Of a stretch of DNA of 64,000 nt, positions 22,628 through 31,616 are shown piece by piece. Made by a program: the position numbers and the translations under genes. Origin of the DNA: Alopecurus myosuroides (Eukaryota > Streptophyta > Magnoliopsida > Poales > Poaceae); the NCBI GenBank assembly GCA_028641055.1, contig CM054063.1, forward strand, positions 44,122,220 through 44,186,219, in the 5' to 3' direction. A model generated the notes under the pieces. That model did no database searches. It saw nothing but the letters and a program-made list of their open reading frames with translations, and was not told the DNA's origin. Within the stretch, counting starts at the first letter, position 1; each line of letters begins with the position of its first letter.

Positions 22628-23185
22628 TGACGGATATATACCAAATAGGGGTATAGAAGATGGTAGACAAAGTGCCGGATTACCAGGGTGGCCTAAGTGG
22701 TAGTGGGCTTAGGTCCATTAGGCGGCCCAGTAACCCGACGCACAGAAGCCGGATTCTAAAAGAACCCGGATCACGACCCATGTGATCTGGCTTGGAGGAA
22801 AAGACGGATTCCTTGCTTTCCAAGTTACAAGTTACCGTAGTCTTCTAGGTTTCCTATTCTGTAAGCACTAATCCGGCTATTATATAAAGCCGGACGGGAG
22901 ATAGATTACGTGAGCAACGAGAGAATAACAGAGAAGCTCTACGCCAACTCGCCGAGAAGCTCATCCTCGTCGAGTAGCCTAGATCTACACCTCACATTGT
23001 AACCCTGTATCCAGGCTTTAGTCCTGATTAGTGAGAAGTGCAGGAGTAGGCACGTCGTACTGTCGCGACGTACCGAACCTGGGTAAATCCTGTGTTCACT
23101 GTCCATCACGCGATCCCGTTACCCCACGTCTCTACCGTAGTCTCATGGCACCCCCGTCTATGAAAACTACTACGATGTCTCGACA
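22628..23185 (+). mobile_element. Solo LTR of the same family as element A, TSD TCTAT
   Basis: It starts TGACGGATATATACC and ends CTACGATGTCTCGACA, 558 bp, flanked on both sides by TCTAT. It matches the element A LTR along its length in the opposite orientation, including the TATTATATAAAGCCGG promoter and the segment starting ATGGCACCCCCGTCTATG. No internal sequence remains, the usual result of LTR-LTR recombination. Confidence 0.88.
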
Positions 23186-23460
23186 TCTATTAACAACCAT
23201 TTTACCAAAATCACCTTGAACTAGTTAAACGAGAGGCGTTACTAGGAATCATTGTTTCTTTATTAAACACACATGTATCAACGTTTCCGGTTAATACAAT
23301 TCTATCATGAGAAATAAACATTTATAAGAAAAACAAGGAATAAGTTAATAACCGCTTTATTATTGCCTCTCAGGCATATTCCCTTCAGTCTTCCACTTGC
23401 ACTAGAGTCGATAATCTAGTCTATAAGCACTTAACACATATGAAGTTTTAGTGTTATTAC

Positions 23461-23954
23461 TGACGAAGGCATGGATCCTGGACCCTGCGAGTAAGGACAC
23501 CCCCTCTCAAGCCTTCTGGTCAAGGCCCAACAGGAAGCTCCCTTGGAGTACTCTAGAAGGCCCATGAGAAGCCCACCCGCATCAACTTGCGGGTTAAGTT
23601 AGGGAACTTGTAACCGACCTAAGCTAGGGTTTGTGTCCTCTCCGGGTTGAACTCGAGACCTGGCTATCTATATAAAGCCTGGAGAGCCCCCAAGGAGAGG
23701 ACCAAGTATTACCGCACGACCACAAAAGCCTTGAAACTCGAGATCTACTCTCGATTCGAGCATCCTGTAACCGATCTAATCATCTAATACAGATCGACAG
23801 AAGGCAGGAGTAAGGGTTTTACCTCTACGAGGGCCCCGAACCTGGGTAAATCTCGCCCCCCTGTCAAGCCGACGATTCCACCAGCGCCTATGACGTCTCC
23901 TAGTCGAAACCCGATAGGATCACCCGAGGGATTTGTGGAGCCAGAGCTTCGACA
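23461..23954 (+). repeat. Element B 5' LTR
   Basis: TGACGAAGG to GCTTCGACA. TATATAAA at 23669-23676 is the likely promoter TATA box. An ATG at 23890 opens a frame that continues through the LTR end and primer site into gag. Confidence 0.93.
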
Positions 23955-26900
23955 ATTGGCGCCGACCGTGGGGAACGCGGGCGCTGGATCACCGGCATCT
24001 TCGGCTTCATCGACATCCAACTCCCGTTGGAAACCATCGACTACGGCTCCGAACAATCCTGTACGGATCGGATCCGTCATAGTCACGCCTCACTCGCCGG
24101 AATCACGCCCGGTATTCGAGGATCTGGAGAAGAGCGTCACCCTGACGTTCGGAAGTTTCAACTTCATGGCGAACAGAGACGGAATCCTCCACTTCTCGGA
24201 TGAATCTGAACCCGAATCTGGAGCCGTCAACTCGCGCTTCCCTATGGAGAAAAGCGGCGAGTCCATCCGCTTCAACACGATCGACTACCACGCACTCTCG
24301 ACAGAGGAACCCTCTCGGGTGCGAAGAGCTTCCCGATCTGCGCCTAGGACACACGGACCACGACTGGCCCAAGTCTGCATGGCAGGGTCGGAACAGCCCT
24401 CGGAAACTGAATATAGCGCAACCGAGCGCGATCTAATCGGCGTCTCGCGGGAAGCCTGGAAAAGAGCCAAGGAATCCATGCGAAAGAGTCAGCCGCCTGC
24501 AGCAGGTGCCACGCAGGAAGACCTAACCGCCTACCACTATCACCTAGTGAGAGCGGCCTCAAACATCAAGGATGCCCGAGCAGATCTAGCCCGTCGCAGG
24601 AGAGCGGCGGATGAATCAAGCCTACGTCGAGCCGAGCTATCCCTTGCACCTTCGGTCGGTACCCGACCCGGGGGAAAAGGACCCGCAGCGTCGACGAGGG
24701 ACCACGAATCTATGGCTGGGACCAACAGGTCTACCACGTCTTCTTTCATGAGGGTTGACGACGACGGCAACGTCTACCCGCAAACTCCAGCCGCTGCAAT
24801 TCTAGCCGCAGCAACCTACATGCAGATGAACCAGCCGACGGACAGTGATCCTCGGGTGGAACAATACAAGCATATCCGCAAGGGTCTAGGGCTGGCAGCC
24901 GCGAAACTCGCCTCCCACGATCGCAAGGAACAACTGGAGAAGGCGCGACAGGAGAAGGACAAAGACAAAGATACGCCCCGCAGGCACAGGAGCTCCTCTC
25001 CGAGAAAGGATAAATCGCCGCGTCGCGGCCGAGGAAAAGAGGCTCGACGCCGCGGCGATAGTCGAAGCAGCAGCGACGACAACCCGAGAGACAAAGATTC
25101 GCGGCACCACAGCAGCCGCTCAAGAAAACGAAGCAAGGAACCAAGAAAAGATAGCGACCGTGACCGGTCCGGGTACGACGCGCGATCCGATCTCGCCCAG
25201 AAGAAGGTGGATAAAGCGAGGGCTTCACGATATCGCGAGCGCTCCTCGTCCGGGTCTTCGGACGACGAAACCTGCGGAGCACTTTGTTTTGCTCGCAGTA
25301 TTCGTGAGGCACCTCTACCCAAGAGATTCAAGCTCAGCTCGGAGGTGACAAAATACGATGGCTCACTCGAGCCCTCCCAGTGGTTAAGTGACTACCTCAC
25401 GGCAGTAAAATGCCAACGTGGTAACAAGAACACGGCCATGCAATACCTCAATTTGCACCTAGCCGGAGCGGCCCGCAGCTGGCTGGAGAGGAGACCACGA
25501 TCTTGCTACGCATCGTGGGACGACCTACATCGCGATTTCTGCAAAAACTTCCAGTCGACCTACAAGAGGCCGGCTACAATCGAAGAACTACGAGCTTGCA
25601 AACAGAAAAGTGGTGAATCCACGCGAGAATACATCCAGCGGTGGAACACGCTCAGGAACACCGCAGGGACAATCTCTGAAGAAGTGGCGATTGAGGCCTT
25701 CGCCAAAGGAGCAAGAAGAACCGCGTTTCGAGAAGAACTCGGCAGAGCTGCGCCCAAAACCATAGGGGAGCTCATGGTCATAGCCGAAAAATGGGCCAAT
25801 GGAGAAGATGCAGTACGCAATGAAAGAACATCATCGCCCACGCACGACGAAGACCGTCATGGGCGAAGAAAGAGAAGAAAATATTACGACCACGAGGATA
25901 GAGAAGAACTAGTGGCAGCAGAATTCACGCGAAGTCGCGACTCCGGTCGTCGTGGAAGTCGCGAATGGAGACCAAAGGCAGAAGAAAAAACACCCGAGGA
26001 AGACCTCGATGCGTACTGCTCGCTACATCTGTTCACAGACAAGCGCACGGGCAAAACTAAGGGAACGCACCTTCTCAAGGATTGCCGAAAGTTCATCGAA
26101 ATCTCGGACGCACTCGCCAAGAAAAGATTTGCCTCCACCCAAAACTATCCACCACTGCCAGGAGGGGGACAACAATTCCAGCTACCACCGCCTCCACCTC
26201 CACCAACCAACCCAAACATGGCACTCGCCGCATTGCCAGCGCCACAACAACAAAACACGGGAGCAAATACATACCCGACTCCGCACGGACAACTCCTCGG
26301 GATGATACAGAAGGTATGCCCCTCTCGCAGAGCTCAAAAAACTAACTCGAGACAAATATGCATGGCAGTGCAGACGCCACCAACGAAGCCCGAGTACCTG
26401 AAGATGGCCGAGCAGCCAATCACGTTCTCGAAAGAAGACCACCCGCCACGAGTCTATCGACCAGGACACGCCGCCCTTGTCATTCAAGCTCAAATTGGCA
26501 ACTATGACCTGGCCCGCGTATTCATGGACGGTGGCAGCGGCATCAACATCATCTACGCGGATACACTCCGTCGAATGAACAAAAATCTGGACGGCCTAAC
26601 GGAATCAGAAACATCCTTCCACGGGATAGTTCCGGGCAAGGCAATACGTCCACTCGGAACAATCAACCTTGAAGTTGTACTGGGCTCCCCACGCAACTAC
26701 AGAAGGGAATTCCTGGACTTCGAAGTTGTCGACTGGCCCTCACAGTACCACGCCATTCTCGGTCGAACAGCGTTCGCCAGATTCATGGCCGTACCACATT
26801 ACGCATACTTGAAGCTCAAGCTACCCGGCGAATACGGTGTGATCACCATTGACGGAGACTTCCAGAAATCGGATAAGTGCGACATAGAATTTAATGAGAT

Positions 26901-27093
26901 CGCGAAATCTTTCGGGATGCAAGAAGAACTACAAGAGCTGGCAAAAACCACGGACCACTCCGTCATGCCCCTCACGAAGAAAAACGCGCCTGAACTGGAA
27001 TTCAGCGCCAACAGCGACACTCGCAAGCACCAAGTGCACCCGACGGATTCCGCCAAAACCGCGATGGTTTCCACAACCCTCTCGCCAGCATAG
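23890..27093 (+). CDS. gag-pro: Element B gag-protease polyprotein, 1067 codons
   Basis: The first ATG (23890) lies inside the LTR; the peptide RQLAPTVG is read from the primer site itself. Another candidate start is ATG 24166. Residues about 360-450 are arginine/serine-rich and basic (RRHRSSSPRKDKSPRRG). The capsid-like Retrotrans_gag domain spans about 485-665 (WLSDYLTAVKCQRG, ARSWLERRP, TYKRPATIEEL). A zinc-knuckle-like C-x2-H...H-x4-C follows at about 710-740. The aspartic protease has FMDGGSGINII (catalytic D at 880) and AILGRTAF. DGGS instead of DTG is usual for this lineage. The protein forms particles and matures them; the frame ends at TAG 27091-27093 and pol continues in the same frame. 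Confidence 0.9.
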   Translation: MTSPSRNPIGSPEGFVEPELRQLAPTVGNAGAGSPASSASSTSNSRWKPSTTAPNNPVRIGSVIVTPHSPESRPVFEDLEKSVTLTFGSFNFMANRDGILHFSDESEPESGAVNSRFPMEKSGESIRFNTIDYHALSTEEPSRVRRASRSAPRTHGPRLAQVCMAGSEQPSETEYSATERDLIGVSREAWKRAKESMRKSQPPAAGATQEDLTAYHYHLVRAASNIKDARADLARRRRAADESSLRRAELSLAPSVGTRPGGKGPAASTRDHESMAGTNRSTTSSFMRVDDDGNVYPQTPAAAILAAATYMQMNQPTDSDPRVEQYKHIRKGLGLAAAKLASHDRKEQLEKARQEKDKDKDTPRRHRSSSPRKDKSPRRGRGKEARRRGDSRSSSDDNPRDKDSRHHSSRSRKRSKEPRKDSDRDRSGYDARSDLAQKKVDKARASRYRERSSSGSSDDETCGALCFARSIREAPLPKRFKLSSEVTKYDGSLEPSQWLSDYLTAVKCQRGNKNTAMQYLNLHLAGAARSWLERRPRSCYASWDDLHRDFCKNFQSTYKRPATIEELRACKQKSGESTREYIQRWNTLRNTAGTISEEVAIEAFAKGARRTAFREELGRAAPKTIGELMVIAEKWANGEDAVRNERTSSPTHDEDRHGRRKRRKYYDHEDREELVAAEFTRSRDSGRRGSREWRPKAEEKTPEEDLDAYCSLHLFTDKRTGKTKGTHLLKDCRKFIEISDALAKKRFASTQNYPPLPGGGQQFQLPPPPPPPTNPNMALAALPAPQQQNTGANTYPTPHGQLLGMIQKVCPSRRAQKTNSRQICMAVQTPPTKPEYLKMAEQPITFSKEDHPPRVYRPGHAALVIQAQIGNYDLARVFMDGGSGINIIYADTLRRMNKNLDGLTESETSFHGIVPGKAIRPLGTINLEVVLGSPRNYRREFLDFEVVDWPSQYHAILGRTAFARFMAVPHYAYLKLKLPGEYGVITIDGDFQKSDKCDIEFNEIAKSFGMQEELQELAKTTDHSVMPLTKKNAPELEFSANSDTRKHQVHPTDSAKTAMVSTTLSPA
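23957..23974 (+). promoter_or_regulatory. Element B primer binding site
   Basis: TGGCGCCGACCGTGGGGA begins two bases after the LTR. It differs at two of 18 positions from the site in element A, which matches plant tRNA-Lys(CUU) as I know it. Its primer is therefore probably also tRNA-Lys, or a variant of it. Confidence 0.75.
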
Positions 27094-27156
27094 GAAAGCG
27101 CGCTCGTCAAACTCCTCCGTGAGTACTGGGAGATTTTCGCCTGGCAGCCCTCAGAT

Positions 27157-30100
27157 ATGCCAGGTATACCCAGGGAGTTTGCCGAGCACTCACTCGAAGT
27201 CTTTCCTAACGCCAAACCCATCAAACAGACGACTCGACGATTCTCAGAACCCAAGCAAAAGGCGCTGGGCGAAGAAGTAAATAGGCTCCTAGCCGCCAAC
27301 TTTATTAGAGAGATCAAGATATCCACCTGGTTGGCGAATCCGGTGCTGGTCCCCAAGAAGAACACGGATATCCTTCGGGTGTGCATCGACTACACGTCAC
27401 TAAACAAGCACTGCCCCAAGGACAACTTTCCTCTACCACGAATCGACCAGATCGTGGATTCCACAGCAGGTTGCCAACGTCTCTCCTTCCTGGACGCCTA
27501 CTCGGGATATAATCAGATCCGAATGAAAAAAGAAGACGAAGAGAAGACGGCATTCATCACACCACACGGTGTATACTGCTACACGACAATGCCCTTCGGG
27601 CTGAAGAACGCAGGTGCAACATATCAACGTTGCATGCAGAGATGCCTTGCCAATCTCATTGGCAAGAACGTACAAGTATACGTCGACGACATCGTCATCA
27701 AAACTCGAGTAGAGGACACACTCCTCGAAGACATTAAAGAAACATTCGACGCCCTTAATGCATATCGGATCAAGCTCAACCCGACAAAATGCGTTTTCGG
27801 CGTCCCCGCAGGAAAACTCCTAGGATACCTGGTATCCGCCAGAGGCATTGAGGCCAATCCGGAGAAAATACAGGCCATCCTCACCATGAAGGAGCCTACC
27901 AATCTACGCGGAGTCCAGCAGCTCGCAGGGCGATTGGCCGCCCTAAGCAGGTTCATCGCACGATTGGGAGAGCAGGCGTTACCCTTCTACAAACTACTGA
28001 AGAAGACGGACAAATTCGAGTGGACACCCGAAGCCAAACAAGCATTCGCAGACTTGAAACGGTCGCTGCAAAGCAGGCGCATTCTCGCAACACCACAAGA
28101 AAGGGAGCCCCTTCTTCTCTATTTAGCCGCCACAAACCAGGTCATCAGCACTGCAATCGTAGTCGAACGACCTGAAGATGGCAAGGCATACGAAGTCCAG
28201 CGCCCAATATATTACATCAGCGAAGTGCTCTCGCCATGCAAGCAGCGATATCCTCATTACCAGAAGCTTGCATACGGAGTTGTCCTCACAGCCCGAAAGC
28301 TCAAACATTACTTCCAGGAACACGCCATCACAGTGGTTAATGATGCGTCACTCGGGACAATCATGAACAACCCTATGGCATCCGGAAGAATAGCGAAGTG
28401 GAGCATCGAGTTGGGCGCTTGGGATATCACCTATGCAGGACGCAATGCAGTCAAATCCCAAGTTCTCGTGGAATTCATCAGCGAATGGACAGAGCTACAA
28501 ACACCCGGGCCACCCGAGTATACGAGCAATTGGATCATGTACTTTGACGGGTCCAAAAGAAACGAAGGAGCAGGAGCTGGAATCGTTCTTATTTCACCTC
28601 GTGGAGACAAACTGCAATACGTCCTGCGACTAGACTTTCCATCAGATGATCCAGCATCGAACAACGACGCAGAATATGAAGCACTGTTGCACGGGATGAA
28701 GATGGCGATTGCTTGTGGAGCTACCCGATTGATGATTTATGGCGATTCCAATCTCATAGTGCAACAAACAATGAAAGAATGCGATGCCATTGCTGAAAAC
28801 ATGATCACGTACCGCGACATGTATAATCTACTCGAAGGAAGCTTCAAAGGATGCGAGTTGAAGCATATTGCAAGATCCAGTAACGAAGAGGCGGATAGAC
28901 TGGCCAACATGGGTTCCACGAATACACCCATACCGCCAGGGATATATTTCGAGCGGATGATTAAGAGATCAGTCAAAGTGAAGAAAGCCGTAGAGACACC
29001 CGCAGCACAAGAAACAGAGGTCAGCCCGCAAATCGCGCTTCTCGAGCTAACTCATAACATATCACGGCAGGTTTTTCTGGTCGAGCCAATCTGGACGCAG
29101 AAATATCTCGACTACCTGCTCAACAAACAGCTCCCGGCCGATCCACGTGAGGCTCGACAGCTAATCAGGCGTAGCAAATCCTTTCGGGTGGTTAATGGAG
29201 AATTGTACAAACAAAGCATCTCGGGCATACTCCAGCGCTGCATCGCACCCGAAGACGGCAAGGAATTACTCCGGGACATACACCAGGGTGATTGCGGACA
29301 TCATGCTAGCTGGAGAGCAATACTGGGAAAAGCCTTTCGAGCAGGATTCTACTGGCTAACAGCAGCCAACGATGCAAAAAACCTGGTCGATAGATGCGAC
29401 GCCTGCCAGCGATTCTCACCAAAGCCGCACGCACCCGCCACAGAGCTGCATATGATACCCATCGCCTGGCCCTTTGCGCAATGGGGGCTAGACATGGTTG
29501 GACCACTACGCAAATCCACACCAGGAGGATACACACATTTGCTGGTCGCAGTCGACAAATTTACCAAATGGATCGAAGCTATGCCAGTGACTTCGGCTAG
29601 CGCCCAATGCGCCATCAAGTTCCTCGACTCCATAGTATGTAGATTCGGTGTACCACATGACATCATTACAGACAATGGTACAAACTTCACCGCAAAGGAA
29701 ACACAACAGTTCTGCGAGGAGAAAGGAATCAATTTCAAGTTTGCTTCGGTTGCCCATCCGCAAACAAACGGCCAAGTCGAAAGATCCAACGGCTTAGTTT
29801 CGACTGGCATCAAAAAGAGATTGCTAGATCGTCTACATCCCGCTGCGGGACATTGGGCAGAGGAGTTACCCTCCGTACTTTGGAGCCTCCGCACAACTCC
29901 CAATCGATCAACACAATACACACCATTTTTCATGGTATACGGGGCAGAAGCCGTCCTTCCCGAGGAGGTCCGATTCAGCGCCCCACGAGTTGTAGCCTAC
30001 AACGAAGAAACCTCCAACAAAGCACTTGCAGAAGATATGGATGCACTCGACGAAATTCGGGACATTGCACTCGCAAGATCCGCGGTCTATCAACAATCAC

Positions 30101-30327
30101 TACGCAATTACCACAGTCGACGCATACGCCACAGGTCATTCGTGGTAGGCGACTTGGTGTTGCGGCTGAAGCAAAAGGAAGGACACAAGCTCGAACCACC
30201 TTGGGAAGGACCCTTCATCGTACACGAAGTGATTCCAGGAGGAGCCTATCGATTGAAGAATCCCGAGACCGGAGGCATCTATTCCAATCCATGGAACATC
30301 GCGCAACTGCGCAAATTCTACCCCTAG
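27157..30327 (+). CDS. pol: Element B pol: reverse transcriptase, RNase H, integrase, 1056 codons
   Basis: The frame is open from right after TAG 27093; the first ATG is 27157, 21 codons on. RT: LVPKKNTDILRVCIDY, then catalytic YVDD at residues 175-178. RNase H: YFDGS (D464), AEYEAL, GDSNL and NEEADRL, so all four acidic residues are present. Integrase: zinc motif with HH 715-716, C747, C750; core D779, D839, E875 (D,D35E); C-terminal WEGPFIV...GAYRL module. It copies element RNA to DNA and inserts it. Every motif is intact, so it could be functional if translated. Translation must pass the TAG by readthrough, reinitiation or splicing. Confidence 0.93.
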   Translation: MPGIPREFAEHSLEVFPNAKPIKQTTRRFSEPKQKALGEEVNRLLAANFIREIKISTWLANPVLVPKKNTDILRVCIDYTSLNKHCPKDNFPLPRIDQIVDSTAGCQRLSFLDAYSGYNQIRMKKEDEEKTAFITPHGVYCYTTMPFGLKNAGATYQRCMQRCLANLIGKNVQVYVDDIVIKTRVEDTLLEDIKETFDALNAYRIKLNPTKCVFGVPAGKLLGYLVSARGIEANPEKIQAILTMKEPTNLRGVQQLAGRLAALSRFIARLGEQALPFYKLLKKTDKFEWTPEAKQAFADLKRSLQSRRILATPQEREPLLLYLAATNQVISTAIVVERPEDGKAYEVQRPIYYISEVLSPCKQRYPHYQKLAYGVVLTARKLKHYFQEHAITVVNDASLGTIMNNPMASGRIAKWSIELGAWDITYAGRNAVKSQVLVEFISEWTELQTPGPPEYTSNWIMYFDGSKRNEGAGAGIVLISPRGDKLQYVLRLDFPSDDPASNNDAEYEALLHGMKMAIACGATRLMIYGDSNLIVQQTMKECDAIAENMITYRDMYNLLEGSFKGCELKHIARSSNEEADRLANMGSTNTPIPPGIYFERMIKRSVKVKKAVETPAAQETEVSPQIALLELTHNISRQVFLVEPIWTQKYLDYLLNKQLPADPREARQLIRRSKSFRVVNGELYKQSISGILQRCIAPEDGKELLRDIHQGDCGHHASWRAILGKAFRAGFYWLTAANDAKNLVDRCDACQRFSPKPHAPATELHMIPIAWPFAQWGLDMVGPLRKSTPGGYTHLLVAVDKFTKWIEAMPVTSASAQCAIKFLDSIVCRFGVPHDIITDNGTNFTAKETQQFCEEKGINFKFASVAHPQTNGQVERSNGLVSTGIKKRLLDRLHPAAGHWAEELPSVLWSLRTTPNRSTQYTPFFMVYGAEAVLPEEVRFSAPRVVAYNEETSNKALAEDMDALDEIRDIALARSAVYQQSLRNYHSRRIRHRSFVVGDLVLRLKQKEGHKLEPPWEGPFIVHEVIPGGAYRLKNPETGGIYSNPWNIAQLRKFYP

Positions 30328-30611
30328 GTTTACTTGTTTTGCAACAATAAGGCTATGCTAGCCAATCTCGTAGCTCGAACACATGACTTCTCAGTCATCG
30401 CAATGAAATACATGATTTCCTCATCATATTTACCCGACAGATTTCCAGTCGATTACATGCTAAAAAGTTACAGGTACACACCCCATTAAATACACGGGGC
30501 TACACCTAAAACTAAGCATCACAAAGAAATATCATCAAAAACAAGGTTACACACCTTACAAACAGTTTTTACAAACTATAAACATTTTTACAGGATATTC
30601 ACATCCGATAA

Positions 30612-31402
30612 TCAGTCAAACCGCTGAGCATTCTCAGTCGCTAAGACCCTATCTACCTCTTCAGAGGTCATTTGGATAATCTTCTCGGCTGCAGGGCGTA
30701 CAACATCATAAAACGGTGTGATGTCTTCGATTGCATAATCTGGGCGCCGAGCTACGGAGTTCAAATCTATCTCAGGATGCCATATTCGGACAAACGAGAG
30801 AGCCACAACCGCGCCGCACATCATTTGTTTGCGTACGCACGTCCAAACAGCCTGAGAAGATAACTCCAGTCTTCGGGACCCCTCTCGAGTGGATAAAAAG
30901 CAGCATTCACCGCAACCAGGACTTCGTGGAAAGAACTCACGAGAATTCTCGCCTGGCGGACTCGAAATTTCAAGGTAGCCATCACAAAACCTCGACTGCG
31001 ATCAGACCAGAAATTACTCGCATGAGGTTTTGTGCTGTTAGCTTCTTGATGAATGAGGTTTTCCACCCACTGCTTCTCCTCTCTGTCATCTGGTCTCACA
31101 ACTAAAGAGCAAACGCACTTAGTCAGATAAGAAGCAGAGGGGAGAAAAATAGCATGGGGGCTACACTACTTACATAGTAACTCCCTTGCAATCGAAGACA
31201 GTTCATCCATCAGAAATTGCTCGCGCTCAGCTGCCAATCTCTGTTTGGATATCGCCACATCAGCTACCCCGCGCAGCGCTTTCAGTCTACGCTCACCCTC
31301 CTGAACCTTATCACGAAGGCCAGCAAAAGTGCCCACGGCAGCCACAAGTGGATTTACTGGATTACCACGTCCACCAGAAGTTTCCGCGGCAAACACAGTA
31401 GC
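30612..31402 (-). pseudogene. Second antisense coding block of element B
   Basis: Exon-like 31402-31171 (acceptor TTCTTCCAG, donor GTAAGT) joins in frame to 31101-30821 (acceptor CTCTTTAG). It contains NPLVAAVGTFAGLRDKVQEG, RLAAEREQFLMDELSSI and LKFRVRQARILVSSFHEVL. That frame ends at TGA 30823-30821, overlapping a further open frame, 30824-30612 (MMCGAVVALSF to RFD), which looks like its continuation after a one-base frameshift. I see no upstream ATG exon. It lies beyond the stop of the main antisense gene. It may be an alternative last part or a separate gene; I do not recognise the family. Confidence 0.45.
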
Positions 31403-31616
31403 CTGGAAGAAGCACAAGGAAAGAAGTGAGATGCCCTACTCGAGTGGTTTCTAGTCGCACATCTGACTAAACACGCTTGGGGGCTACTCCCATCGGGAGA
31501 CAAAGGTACAAACAGCAAGAATAAAAACTCCAAAGGATAAATGCTTCGATCAAGGACAACAAAAGTACGGGAATACATCCCAAGGTTCATTACATTCAAA
31601 GAAGGAAATAAAAAAA

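Larger units (their letters stand above)
19701..23387 (-). mobile_element. Copia-type 3' LTR, split by a hAT element and a solo LTR
   Basis: Read on the minus strand, the LTR starts TGAAGGGAATATGCC at 23387 and ends AACCCTTCA at 19701, with inverted ends TGAAGGG/CCCTTCA. Just outside the start is a purine-rich tract (AGTGCAAGTGGAAGAC). Removing the two insertions and their target duplications leaves 864 bp. The joined sequence is continuous across both sites, and a TATA-like TATATAATAG lies at about 22391-22402. The start closely resembles a common Triticeae-type Copia LTR. Five bases flanking the outer end are GATGG; the partner 5' LTR is not present. Confidence 0.78.

Noticed and set aside
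24746..25331. Minus-strand frames opposite the gag RS-rich region
   Set aside because: Shadows of the Arg/Ser-rich gag codons.
29349..29933. 194-codon minus frame within element B pol
   Set aside because: Complement of integrase codons; pol is clearly the coding strand.
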